Assembly (NCBI GenBank): GCA_019119995.1
Contig: DWVY01000042.1
Location: forward strand, 1-64,000
Origin: Candidatus Mediterraneibacter faecavium
GTDB lineage: Bacteria; Bacillota; Clostridia; Lachnospirales; Lachnospiraceae
Reading direction: 5' to 3'
Length of the DNA stretch: 64,000 nt
A program made the translations under genes and the position numbers. The notes beneath the pieces were generated by a model that saw only the letters and a list, made by a program, of their open reading frames with translations, made no database searches and was not told where the DNA came from. Below are positions 27,860-36,800 of the stretch, in pieces; position 1 is the stretch's first letter, and the number at the start of each line of letters is the position of its first letter.

Positions 27860-27898
27860 ATTGATATCCTCATTTCTGTGATTCTATGGAGATACCAA

Positions 27899-27927
27899 TA
27901 TTATCTGCACTGCTGTGGAAAATATGC
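27899..27927 (-). promoter_or_regulatory. sigma-G-like promoter of spoVAD-spoVAE
   Basis: On the minus strand GCATA (27923-27927), 17 bp, and GATAATA (27899-27905). This fits the forespore sigma-G pattern GNATR-N17/18-CATNNTA except for the first base of the -10. It lies 40 bp before spoVAD, which is under sigma-G control in Bacillus. Confidence 0.55.
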
Positions 27928-27963
27928 TATAATTTTATTACTTTAGATTATACGGAGGGATAC

Positions 27964-28242
27964 TAGCGTCAGTGTACAAGGGGCAACACGGTCGCTGAAG
28001 GGCTTATTTTAGCACCTTCTGCGTTACTTTCACTCCGCGTACGTCTCTGTACGCGTCGTTTAAGTGCCTTGAAGGAGCTAAAATAAGCCACTTCACGACT
28101 CGCAGACTCCAGCCGTTGGAATTTCGGCGATTTTTAAGGCAGACGATTGAGGCGTACTGGGCGTACGCCGATTGAGGATAACGCAGAAAATCGCCGAAAT
28201 CACACGGCTTGGAGCGTATTGTCCCCTTGTACACTGACGCTA
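27964..28242. mobile_element. 279-bp palindromic MITE-like element
   Basis: Perfect terminal inverted repeats of 20 bp, TA plus GCGTCAGTGTACAAGGGG and its complement (27964-27983, 28223-28242). Inside are two further hairpins: arm 1 has GGCTTATTTTAGC/GCTAAAATAAGCC (28001-28013, 28077-28089) capped by CGCGTAC/GTACGCG; arm 2 has ATTTCGGCGATTTT/AAAATCGCCGAAAT (28121-28134, 28187-28200) capped by GGCGTAC/GTACGCC. The whole can fold as a cloverleaf. No protein is coded. Flanking TA at both ends would fit a TA target duplication of the IS630/Tc1 type, an inference. Confidence 0.75.
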
Positions 28243-28313
28243 TGCTCACGATATACCAATTGATGAAATATTTAAAAAGCTTTACAAAATTTTCTGAGTA
28301 AATCCTGAAACTC

Positions 28314-28342
28314 TTGCATATTTTAGCTCGCAATGGTATAGT
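28314..28342 (+). promoter_or_regulatory. sigma-A-like promoter of a short RNA
   Basis: TTGCAT (28314-28319), 17 bp, TATAGT (28337-28342). The start would be near 28349, directly before a UUCG hairpin and a terminator. Confidence 0.5.
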
Positions 28343-28348
28343 ATAGCT

Positions 28349-28416
28349 ATGAATTGCGGTGGTCGTCTTCGGACAACACCTGAGAAGAGCCTGATGCGTC
28401 GGGCTCTTTTCTTTTT
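28349..28416 (+). ncRNA. possible short structured RNA upstream of spoVAC
   Basis: About 66 nt between a sigma-A-like promoter and an intrinsic terminator. The first stem (28358-28380) is closed by GTC-TTCG-GAC, a UUCG tetraloop, with an outer GGTG/CACC; the second is AAGAGCC/GGCTCTT (28385-28391, 28402-28408) followed by a U-rich tail. It may be an independent small RNA or an attenuated leader. No known RNA family was recognised. Confidence 0.5.
28385..28416 (+). terminator. intrinsic terminator before spoVAC
   Basis: AAGAGCC (28385-28391) and GGCTCTT (28402-28408) with a 10-nt loop, then TTTCTTTTT. It stops plus-strand transcripts before the sigma-G-like promoter of spoVAC. Confidence 0.75.
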
Positions 28417-28428
28417 CCCAAATTTATA

Positions 28429-28459
28429 TGTATATTTAAAAAGGTAAAACAAAATACTA
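28429..28459 (+). promoter_or_regulatory. sigma-G-like promoter of spoVAC
   Basis: TGTATA (28429-28434), 18 bp, AATACTA (28453-28459), close to the sigma-G consensus TGAATA/CATACTA. It is 56 bp before the chosen spoVAC start and shows that a longer reading frame starting at 28459 is not the gene start. Confidence 0.6.
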
Positions 28460-28515
28460 TGGAAGACACAATACAAGAAACACCGGCCGAAACCGGCAGT
28501 AAAGGAGATCTTCCT

Positions 28516-28977
28516 ATGGATAAGATACAAAAATTAAAGAAAGAAAAAGAATATGAGAAATATGTCAATCAAAAGACTCCCAGACACAATGTCTGGCTGA
28601 ACATGCTCAAGGCATTTCTGCTGGGCGGCACGATCTGCACACTCGGACAGGTCATCTATCACTACTGCGAGTTCCGCTCTTTGACCGCCGACGAGTGCAG
28701 CAGCTGGACCTCACTGACCCTTGTCCTGATCAGCGTACTTCTCACCGGGACGGGAGTCTATCCCCGTCTGGCGAAATGGGGCGGCGCAGGAGCTCTTGTC
28801 CCTATCACCGGATTTGCAAACTCCGTAGCCGCCCCGGCTATTGAATATAAGAAAGAGGGACAGGTATTCGGCATCGGCTGCAAGATCTTCACAATTGCCG
28901 GTCCCGTGATCCTGTACGGTATTTTCACCAGCTGGCTCCTTGGATTCATCTACTGGATCTGGACACTGGTACAGTGA
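28516..28977 (+). CDS. spoVAC: stage V sporulation protein AC
   Basis: Spore inner-membrane protein of 153 residues, the usual SpoVAC length, with four hydrophobic segments; NMLKAFLLGGTICTLGQ, GAGALVPITGFANSVAAPAIEYKKEGQ and the final membrane helix are family marks. SpoVAC acts as a mechanosensitive channel part for dipicolinic acid. The ATG at 28516 has AAAGGAG 8 nt before it. Unlike the common spoVAC-spoVAD-spoVAE order on one strand, it here points away from spoVAD, separated by about 650 bp that hold a palindromic element, a short RNA and sigma-G-like promoters on both strands. Confidence 0.92.
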   Translation: MDKIQKLKKEKEYEKYVNQKTPRHNVWLNMLKAFLLGGTICTLGQVIYHYCEFRSLTADECSSWTSLTLVLISVLLTGTGVYPRLAKWGGAGALVPITGFANSVAAPAIEYKKEGQVFGIGCKIFTIAGPVILYGIFTSWLLGFIYWIWTLVQ

Positions 28978-29003
28978 TCTTCCCCTTTCGGGCAAAACAC
29001 GGA

Positions 29004-30848
29004 TCAGAATATTTTCCTGACTTCCCGGTCCCATGTATACACCCCGTTGATCTCTTCCTCAATGTCCGTCCACTGGGTATACACACTGGCACAGAGCCCC
29101 TGCGGGATCAGCGCGCGCACTTTATCTGTCAGCTCCCGGTACGCTTTCCCAAGGATTTCCTTATCCTTGCAGGCACCGTAACCATACAGTTCTTCGCAGG
29201 CACTGTGCCCCGGCTCCCGGTAAGTATGACCGCCAATCTCTGACAGTACGGCGGCACGTTCTTTCTCAGGACGTACTTTTAATTTAAAAAAGTAATTGTG
29301 GACACTCTGCAGATCCCCGCCGCCCTGGTCAAACCAGCCGCTTGCCGCGTCGATAAGTCTTGACGGGTCTTCTTCCTTTGCGATCCGGGTAAGGGCTTCT
29401 GTCTGAAACTGCCCCCACCCCTCATTAAAGATCACCCATGTACCGATACTCGGATGGCCTTTCAGGATCCGGATCGTTTCTTTCATCTCACGGACAAACT
29501 CCGCCCTGCCCGCCCTGTCTCTCCTGGCCAGCAGCCACGGGTGGTCATCCTTCATCGTAATGCCCCGCCAGGACATTACCGTGGCCAGATATGTCACGAA
29601 CCAGTACTTGTACGCTCCTCCTCCGTTCACCATGTCCTGCCATACTACCAGCCCCAGCCGGTCGCAGTGCCAGTACCAGCGCTGAGGCTCGATCTTGATA
29701 TGTTTGCGCACCATGTTGAATCCGCTCTTCTTCATTTCCGTTATGTCGAAGATCATTGCCTCGTCCGACGGCGCTGTGTACAGCCCGTCCGGCCAGTATC
29801 CCTGGTCAAGGACTCCATTCTGGAACTGTACTTTTCCGTTCAGGCAGATGCGCGGAATTCCGTCTTCATCTTTCTCAACCGAAAATTTTCTCATTGCAAA
29901 ATAGCTTTCCGCCCGGTCTTCTCCCATGGTTACTGTGAAGAAGTAAAGATACGGATTCTCACATGTCCAGGGTCTGATATCCGGGATCGGGATTTCGATC
30001 CAGTCGCCTGTAATGCCGGACGCGCTGCACATCTGCTGATTGTTCGGTTGATTTTTCGATTCCGGGGAATCATTGTCCGTATACAGGCCCGGATGCCGGA
30101 TCTGTATCGTTATCGGGTGTCCGGCCTTACTGCTTTCTGCTCCTTCTTCATCTGACGAATCCCCTGTATGTGCCGCCTGCCCATTTGCAGAGACTCTGCT
30201 CCCGGGATTTCCCGCCGCCGACACACGGATCCGGACAGCACTCCTCTCAAGATCAGCCACCGTCTCAATATTGGCGATATACTTCTCCGGCACTTCCTCC
30301 ATCCAGACAGTCTGCCAGATCCCGCTCTGGGCTGTATAGAACATGCCGCCCCGTTCCAGGCGCTGCTTGCCTCTGGCATGGTAAGAAGTATCGCTCAGGT
30401 CTTTTACCGCGACGGTCAGTTCATTCTCTCCGTCACGGACCAGCGCAGTAATGTCCGCCGCAAAAGGCAGGTATCCTCCTGTATGCCTCGCCGCCTTCTG
30501 CCCGTTCACATATACGACGCACGCCTGGTCCACTGCTCCAAAGTGCAGGATCAGACGCCTTCCTGCTTTTTCGTCAGTCCATTTTTCAAGCATAAATGTG
30601 CGCCGGTACCAAAGATACTCGTCCGGCTGCAGCTGCCGGGATACACCGGAGAGCACAGCCTCCGGTGAAAACGGAACAAGGATCTGCCCGTCATACTGTT
30701 CCGGTTTTTTTAAATACTTTGTAAATGTATAGTCCCAGTATCCGTTCAGATTGATATAGCTGCCGCGCTTGAGCAGCTGGCGCGGATATTCTTGAAGGAC
30801 GTTCTGAGGGTCAAGATCTCTTCCCCATCTGGTGTATAGCTGTTTCAT
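29004..30848 (-). CDS. glycoside hydrolase family 2 protein
   Basis: Cytoplasmic GH2 enzyme (beta-galactosidase/beta-glucuronidase clan) of 614 residues; no signal peptide. The jelly-roll N-domain has VNGQKAARHTGGYLPFAADI; the catalytic barrel has the acid/base Glu in IFNEGWGQFQ and the likely nucleophile Glu in VLSEIGGH. A hydrophilic low-complexity stretch (about residues 205-275, Ser/Gly/Asn-rich) interrupts the middle Ig-like domain. The start ATG 30848 follows GAGGAG. It is divergent from the GH31 gene. A beta-linked sugar substrate is expected; which one is not visible. Confidence 0.85.
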   Translation of the reverse strand: MKQLYTRWGRDLDPQNVLQEYPRQLLKRGSYINLNGYWDYTFTKYLKKPEQYDGQILVPFSPEAVLSGVSRQLQPDEYLWYRRTFMLEKWTDEKAGRRLILHFGAVDQACVVYVNGQKAARHTGGYLPFAADITALVRDGENELTVAVKDLSDTSYHARGKQRLERGGMFYTAQSGIWQTVWMEEVPEKYIANIETVADLERSAVRIRVSAAGNPGSRVSANGQAAHTGDSSDEEGAESSKAGHPITIQIRHPGLYTDNDSPESKNQPNNQQMCSASGITGDWIEIPIPDIRPWTCENPYLYFFTVTMGEDRAESYFAMRKFSVEKDEDGIPRICLNGKVQFQNGVLDQGYWPDGLYTAPSDEAMIFDITEMKKSGFNMVRKHIKIEPQRWYWHCDRLGLVVWQDMVNGGGAYKYWFVTYLATVMSWRGITMKDDHPWLLARRDRAGRAEFVREMKETIRILKGHPSIGTWVIFNEGWGQFQTEALTRIAKEEDPSRLIDAASGWFDQGGGDLQSVHNYFFKLKVRPEKERAAVLSEIGGHTYREPGHSACEELYGYGACKDKEILGKAYRELTDKVRALIPQGLCASVYTQWTDIEEEINGVYTWDREVRKIF

Positions 30849-30956
30849 GCATTTCTCTCCTCGTCTGTTATCAGGTCTTAAATAAATTTTAGTATACCAA
30901 AGAGCGTAAATCAATACACCAGGCCAGTTAAAAAAGCATTTTTATGTCATAAATTT

Positions 30957-30997
30957 GCAGAATACTGCAAGTCTTATTCCCATCAAAGCATTATAAT
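30957..30997 (+). promoter_or_regulatory. GH31 promoter with 16-bp shared operator
   Basis: GCAGAATACTGCAAGT (30957-30972), a near palindrome TTGCAG-AATA-CTGCAA, is followed 19 nt later by TATAAT (30992-30997); no good -35 box. The same 16-mer at the same distance from TATAAT occurs before the MFS gene (58810). It looks like an activator site covering the -35 position. Confidence 0.65.
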
Positions 30998-31042
30998 ACA
31001 ATGTAAACAATACAGATTTATAAGATCAAAGGAGGAAATGAC

Positions 31043-33067
31043 ATGATTCGGAAATACATCTATGGAACACCTTTTGAGACAGAAGCTGTCGTAACTGATA
31101 TTGCACAGGCAGATGGCACACCTGCTTACGGTGCGATCGACACGCAGAACGGCTTTTCTTTTACCTACATCATGGATGACGATGATATCGTCTACGGGCT
31201 GGGCGAGGCCAACCGCGGCATCAACAAGCGCGGCTACTGCTATATCAGCGACTGCACAGACGATCCGAACCACACGGAAGACAAGCGTTCTCTGTACGGC
31301 GCACACAACTTTATCATCATCGCCGGGGAGAAGAGCTTCGGCCTGTTCTTTGACTATCCGTCCAGGATCACATTTGACATCGGCTATACACGCATGGATA
31401 CTCTGACGGTTTCCTGCGAAGATGCAGACCTTGCTCTCTATGTGATCGACGGGGATTCGCCTTATGACATCGTAAAACAGTTCCGGAAAATAATAGGGCG
31501 CAGCTATATCCCGCCGAAATTTGCTTTCGGCTTCGGCCAGAGCCGCTGGGGATACAAGACAAAGGAAGATTTTGAAAAGGTCGCACAGGGCTACCGCGGG
31601 AATCACATTCCGCTGGATATGATCTATATGGACATCGATTACATGGATTCCTACAAAGACTTTACGGTAAACGATGAGTTCAGAGATTTTCCGGCATTTG
31701 TCCGTGAAATGAAAGACCGGCATATCCGCCTCGTCCCGATCATCGACGCAGGCGTAAAAGTCGAGGACGGATACGACGTCTACGAAGAAGGGGTGAAAAA
31801 CCGCTGGTTCTGCCAGAGAGAGGACGGAAGCGACTTTGTGGCGGCAGTCTGGCCGGGAGATACCCATTTTCCGGATGTGCTCAATCCCGAGGCGAGAAAA
31901 TGGTTCGGAGATAAATACCGCTTCCTCACGGATCAGGGCATCGAAGGCTTCTGGAACGATATGAACGAGCCGGCTATCTTCTACTCAAAGGAAGGGCTTG
32001 TAGAAGCGAAAGAGCTTGCGCGGCAGTTCGCAGATACCGGAACGAGCAACTGGGACGGAAGCGAAAAGGCGGAGGAAGTAAAAGAGGACATCGGCGTATG
32101 GCAGCTCGGCGACAAGCTGGGAAGCCTCGCAAACAGCCAGGATGATTATCGGAGATTCTATCACAATGTAAACGGACAGATGATCCGGCACGACAAGGTA
32201 CACAACCTGTTCGGCTTCAACATGACGAGAGCCGCCGGAGAAGCATTTGAGCGCATCGATCCGGACAAACGTTTCCTGATGTTCTCCCGTTCTTCTTACA
32301 TCGGGATGCACCGTTACGGCGGCATCTGGACGGGCGACAACAAATCCTGGTGGTCCCATATCCTGCTCAACCTGAAGATGATGCCGTCCCTAAACATGTG
32401 CGGATTCCTCTATGCAGGAGCTGATCTCGGGGGATTCGGCGCCGACACCACAAGAGACCTGCTGCTGCGTTTCCTAGCATTGGGCGTATTCACTCCGCTC
32501 ATGCGCAACCACTCCGCTCTGGGTACAAGGGAGCAGGAATGCTATCAGTTTGAACATATGGAAGACTTCCGTCATGTGATCGGCGTCAGATACCGCCTGC
32601 TGCCCTACCTGTACAGCGAGTACATGAAAGCAGCCCTGACGGACGATATGTATTTCAAACCGCTCGCTTTCGTATACCCGGACGACAAAATGGCTTGCCG
32701 CATCGAGGATCAGCTCATACTGGGCAATGAGATCATGATCGCACCGGTTTACGAGCAGAACGCGAAAGGCAGATATGTATACCTGCCGGAAGAGATGAAG
32801 TTCGTGAAATTCCTGCCCGACGGAAGCATCTCTGAAGAAGTGCTCGGGCAGGGCATCCACTACGTGGACATCGCCCTCAACGAAGTGCCGCTCTTCATCC
32901 GCTGCGGCAAATGCATCCCGGTAGCTGACGCGGCAGAATGCGTAGATAAGATCGATATGGATACGATCCGGCTGATCGGGTATGAGGGAGCCGGATATAC
33001 GCTTTATGATGACGATGGAGTACATAAAGATTACGATATGGAGAAAAACTGCCAGGTATTAAAATAA
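31043..33067 (+). CDS. glycoside hydrolase family 31 alpha-glucosidase
   Basis: Retaining alpha-glycosidase of 674 residues without signal peptide, so it acts on imported oligosaccharides. Seen: the N-terminal GH31 sandwich, FGFGQSRWGYKTKEDFEKV, the catalytic nucleophile Asp in FWNDMNEPAIF (around residue 307), and the region WTGDNKSWWSHI with the acid/base Asp. The C-terminal part has PLFIRCGKCIPV. A very good ribosome site (AAAGGAGG) precedes the start. Its promoter shares a motif with those of the MFS and GH13 genes at 58.9-61.9 kb, so it is probably part of an alpha-glucoside system. Confidence 0.92.
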   Translation: MIRKYIYGTPFETEAVVTDIAQADGTPAYGAIDTQNGFSFTYIMDDDDIVYGLGEANRGINKRGYCYISDCTDDPNHTEDKRSLYGAHNFIIIAGEKSFGLFFDYPSRITFDIGYTRMDTLTVSCEDADLALYVIDGDSPYDIVKQFRKIIGRSYIPPKFAFGFGQSRWGYKTKEDFEKVAQGYRGNHIPLDMIYMDIDYMDSYKDFTVNDEFRDFPAFVREMKDRHIRLVPIIDAGVKVEDGYDVYEEGVKNRWFCQREDGSDFVAAVWPGDTHFPDVLNPEARKWFGDKYRFLTDQGIEGFWNDMNEPAIFYSKEGLVEAKELARQFADTGTSNWDGSEKAEEVKEDIGVWQLGDKLGSLANSQDDYRRFYHNVNGQMIRHDKVHNLFGFNMTRAAGEAFERIDPDKRFLMFSRSSYIGMHRYGGIWTGDNKSWWSHILLNLKMMPSLNMCGFLYAGADLGGFGADTTRDLLLRFLALGVFTPLMRNHSALGTREQECYQFEHMEDFRHVIGVRYRLLPYLYSEYMKAALTDDMYFKPLAFVYPDDKMACRIEDQLILGNEIMIAPVYEQNAKGRYVYLPEEMKFVKFLPDGSISEEVLGQGIHYVDIALNEVPLFIRCGKCIPVADAAECVDKIDMDTIRLIGYEGAGYTLYDDDGVHKDYDMEKNCQVLK

Positions 33068-33074
33068 CCGCAAA

Positions 33075-33123
33075 CGGGTAAGGTGACGTAGTAAAACCAG
33101 GTTTTACTACGTCACCTTACCCG
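33075..33123. repeat. REP-like palindrome, copy 1
   Basis: Perfect 49-bp palindrome with 24-bp arms and a single central A (33099). Core GACGTAGTAAAACC and complement; outer part CGGGTAAGGT. It lies between the GH31 stop and the acetyltransferase ribosome site. It shares the core with copies at 33767 and 38046 but its outer arms differ. Confidence 0.85.
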
Positions 33124-33137
33124 AAAAAGGAGGAGAA

Positions 33138-33758
33138 ATGGATAATATTGAGAGAAGAGACCGGGAGATGGCATACATCTCCGACGAGTCTGTAATGGAA
33201 GAACAGAAAGTATGCCGCAGGATCCTGCAGCGCCTGAACACGGCGGACCGTTCCGATTTTGACGCGATCAGCAGGATCGTAAAAGAGCTTCTCGGGAAAT
33301 CCGAAGGCGCATTTATCAATCCGCCGTTCTATTGTGATTATGGTTCCCACATCGAGGCGGGTAAAAATTTCTTTGCAAATTATAACTGTACGATCATCGA
33401 TGTGGCAAAGGTAACGATCGGCGACAACTGCCAGATGGCTCCCAATGTAGCCATCTATACGGCAGGGCATCCGCTCCACCCCGTCTCCCGCAACTCTATG
33501 TATGAGTACGGCATCAGCGTGTCCATCGGCGATAATGTATGGATTGGCGGCAACACCGTCATCCTGCCGGGCGTACATATCGGAAGCAATACCGTCATCG
33601 GCGCGGGGAGCGTCGTGACGAAAGATATCCCTGACTGGGTCGTAGCTGCCGGGAATCCGTGCAGAGTGATCAAACAGATCACAGAAGAGGACAAGAAATA
33701 CTACTATAAAGATAGAGAATTCGATCCTGAGGCGTGGGAGTATATATCCAAACTTTAA
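33138..33758 (+). CDS. maltose/galactoside O-acetyltransferase-like enzyme
   Basis: Hexapeptide-repeat sugar O-acetyltransferase of 206 residues (Maa/LacA/NodL type). An N-terminal Maa domain (about 10-65) is followed by INPPFYCDYGSHIEAGKNFFANYN, VAIYTAGHPLHP with the catalytic His, and repeats IGDNVWIGGNTVILPGVHIG and GAGSVVTKDIP. It would acetylate a free sugar or glycoside with acetyl-CoA, often to clear non-metabolised sugars. It sits between two palindromic repeats, downstream of the GH31 gene; both may be transcribed together. Confidence 0.9.
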   Translation: MDNIERRDREMAYISDESVMEEQKVCRRILQRLNTADRSDFDAISRIVKELLGKSEGAFINPPFYCDYGSHIEAGKNFFANYNCTIIDVAKVTIGDNCQMAPNVAIYTAGHPLHPVSRNSMYEYGISVSIGDNVWIGGNTVILPGVHIGSNTVIGAGSVVTKDIPDWVVAAGNPCRVIKQITEEDKKYYYKDREFDPEAWEYISKL

Positions 33759-33766
33759 CCGTAAAT

Positions 33767-33813
33767 GGAAATGGGGACGTAGTAAAACCGGATTTCACTA
33801 CGTCCCCATTTCC
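33767..33813. repeat. REP-like palindrome, copy 2
   Basis: 47-bp palindrome with two mismatches, arms GGAAATGGGGACGTAGT and complement, centre 33790. It lies between the convergent ends of the acetyltransferase (+) and helicase (-) genes and may serve as their terminator stem. Core equals copies 1 and 3. Confidence 0.85.
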
Positions 33814-33826
33814 ACCATTTCCATTT

Positions 33827-36800
33827 TTAATCCATATACGGTAATTCCAGCAGTTCCAGTAGATCTTCCCTGCTCATGCCGCCGAGCTGTCCGGTCTCCC
33901 CGCCGATGACCTGGTCTGCCAGATTTTTCTTTGTTTCCTGAAGTTTCTGTATTTTTTCTTCAATCGTGTTTTTCGCAATAAGTTTATACACTGTCACTTT
34001 CTTCGTCTGTCCGATACGGTGCGCGCGATCCGTCGCCTGGTTCTGCGCCGCCACATTCCACCATGGATCGTAGTGGATAACTACATCGGCGCCGGTCAGG
34101 TTCAGTCCCACACCGCCCGCTTTGAGCGAGATCAAAAACAGCGGCGTATCCCCTTTATTGAACTTCTTTACCAGCTCCAGGCGCTCCTGTTTCGGAGTGG
34201 ATCCTGTGATCACGTAGTAGCTGATCTCCGCACTGTCCAGCTCTCTTTTCAGGATATCCAGCATAGATGTAAACTGTGAGAACAGAAGGATCCTGTGTCC
34301 TCCCTCGATGGCACTTCTCACCAGATCGATGCAGGCTTCTGCCTTTGCCGCGCCTTTATCATAATTTTCGAAACACAGCGCCGGGTCGCAGCAGATCTGT
34401 CTGAGCTTCGTGATCTCTGCCAGAATGCGGAAGCGGTTCTTATTGAACTCTTCCTGCCCGCCGCTCTCAATGCTTTCACGGAGCTTAAGCACCTGGGCGT
34501 CATACAGCTTCTGCTGCCCGCTCTCGAAGCGCACATATCTGGTCTCTTCCAGTTTTTCAGGAAGGTCTTTGAGCACGTCTTCCTTGACTCTTCGCAGGAT
34601 GAAAGGCGAGACCATTTTTTTCAGCCGTTCCATTGCCTCTTCGTCCTGATGCTTTACGACCGGGCTCTCGATCTCACGCCGGAATACATCATATCCGTAC
34701 AGGAATCCGGGCATCAGATAATCGAAAATGCTCCACAGCTCGCTCAGCCGGTTCTCGATCGGCGTTCCGGTCAGTGCATATCTGGTGCGGCTTTTGATCA
34801 CTTTGACAGCCTTTGACGCTGCCGTCGCATGATTCTTGATATACTGGGCCTCATCAATCACCTGATACCGGAACTCTTTCTCTTCATACAGCGCGATATC
34901 TCTTCGCAGCAGGTCGTATGACGTCACAAGCACATCAGATGTTTCCCAGTCTGCGAGCAGTTCTTTGCGCGCATCCTGCGATCCGGTGACAAGCGTAACT
35001 TTAAGCTCCGGGGCAAACCGTGCAAATTCCTCTCCCCAGTTGAACACGAGAGACGCCGGCGTAATAATCAGTGACGTGCCTTTCTTTCCCTCCTCCTTTG
35101 CCGCGAGAAGCACGGAAATGATCTGCAGTGTTTTCCCAAGGCCCATATCATCCGCCAGTATCCCGCCGAAATTCCAGGCTTCCAGTGTCCGAAGCCATTT
35201 GTAACCCGTCTTCTGATAATTCCGCATAATACCGGAAAGGCTTGACGGCTCTTCAAAATCCGCGTCTGAGATCGTTTTAAATCCTTTGACCATCTCCCTG
35301 AAACGGCTGTCCCGGCTGGCATACACTTCTTCGTGCTCTTCCAGCATCCGTTCCAGATAAAGGGTGCGGTACAGTGGGAGATGCATGTTCCCTTTTATAA
35401 AATCTTTTTCTTTTAGGCGCAGTGCCTCTGCAAGCTCCGAGAGCATCCGCACGGAATCTTCTTCCAGATCGGCGAAAGCCCCGTCCTTCAGTCTGTAGTA
35501 TTTCTTTTTCTGACGGTAGCTCTCCAACAGATCCATCAGTTCCTCCGGCGGCACGTCTGTCGTCGTGATATCAAGATTTAGAAGCCCCGACGATACCGAG
35601 ACGCCGACAGACACTTTCACTCTGCGCACTGCCTGGCGGTTTCTGAACGCTGCGGTACAGCGGACTTCCCCCAGAGCGAGCAGGGCGTCTGTCCCCTGCG
35701 CTGTCATCCGGTATATCGTCTCTTCCTCTCCTCCGCAGCACAGGCAGTCCCTTTCGATATCCGGATAAGGCAGCCACTGCATGACCTTTGCCAGCATCTC
35801 CGCCTCGCGGCTCTCATCCCGGAAGGACTCGATCATCCGGTCCTGATCCAGCAGTCCGACGGTTGAAAACTCCTGTCCTCCATATTTTGCAGAAATCTTA
35901 CAGGTGATATCTCCCTCTTCCGCATCCAGATAAAATGTAAATCTGACGTCCGGCGGCAGATATCTCCGGATCAGTTCGGGAGTTTCCTCTGTGACATCGA
36001 GGATATCTTCCAGATCGGGCAGGACTGTATAATAGAACTCCGCCATCCGGCTCCTGCCGATCGTAAAAGAGAACTGATCTCCGTCCGATATCGCAGCCAG
36101 CGGCTCTGTTTTCTTACGGAACTCCGCATCTGTCCTCAGCATTTTCCCGCCGGAAATGTAATAGGCAGTATCTGTCCCGTAGTAAAGGGACGGAAGTTCT
36201 CCGCTGACAGTGATCCCGTGGAATTCACGATCTCCCGTTATTTTCTTTTCGGATATCCTCACCTGGATTTCCGGATTCTTTTCTCCCGCGCTGATCATCC
36301 CTTTGAAATTATCGTCCTTATCTTCGCAGGATACGCCCCCGGTTTCCCGGAGAAGTTCATAAAACCGGTCCAGACGCCATCCGAACAGATTCACCGAGCT
36401 TCCGACCTTTGCCACTTTCGCCGCGCTGTAATAGCTTCTGTTGAGCAGCTTTTCCTCAAGCTGGTTCTCTTCCTGTATCATGCTGTCCAGAAAATGGAAC
36501 CATTTCTTCCCCTGCTCCGTAAGATCCTGCAGGCGGTGGCGGATGACCGTATTCTTTCCATATGTAGCTGTTTCCGCATTTTTGACTTGCCGGCAGAACA
36601 GGCTCAGATCCTTTATCACATAAAGCTTTTCATTTCCTGTGCGGAAGGACAGTTCCAGCTTGTCGTATCGTTTGACCAGACGCGGCTCGAGGCGGAGCGT
36701 CTCCTGAGTCTTTCCATCGGATGCTATGGAATTTGCCCTTGATTTCTCGACAGCGCCCAGCACCACTTCCGCTTTCTGATCCGTCGCGTCGGTGAGCGGA

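Noticed and set aside
28459-28515. Longer spoVAC starting at 28459
   Set aside because: The ATG overlaps the sigma-G-like -10 box; the ATG at 28516 has a strong ribosome site and gives the usual protein length.
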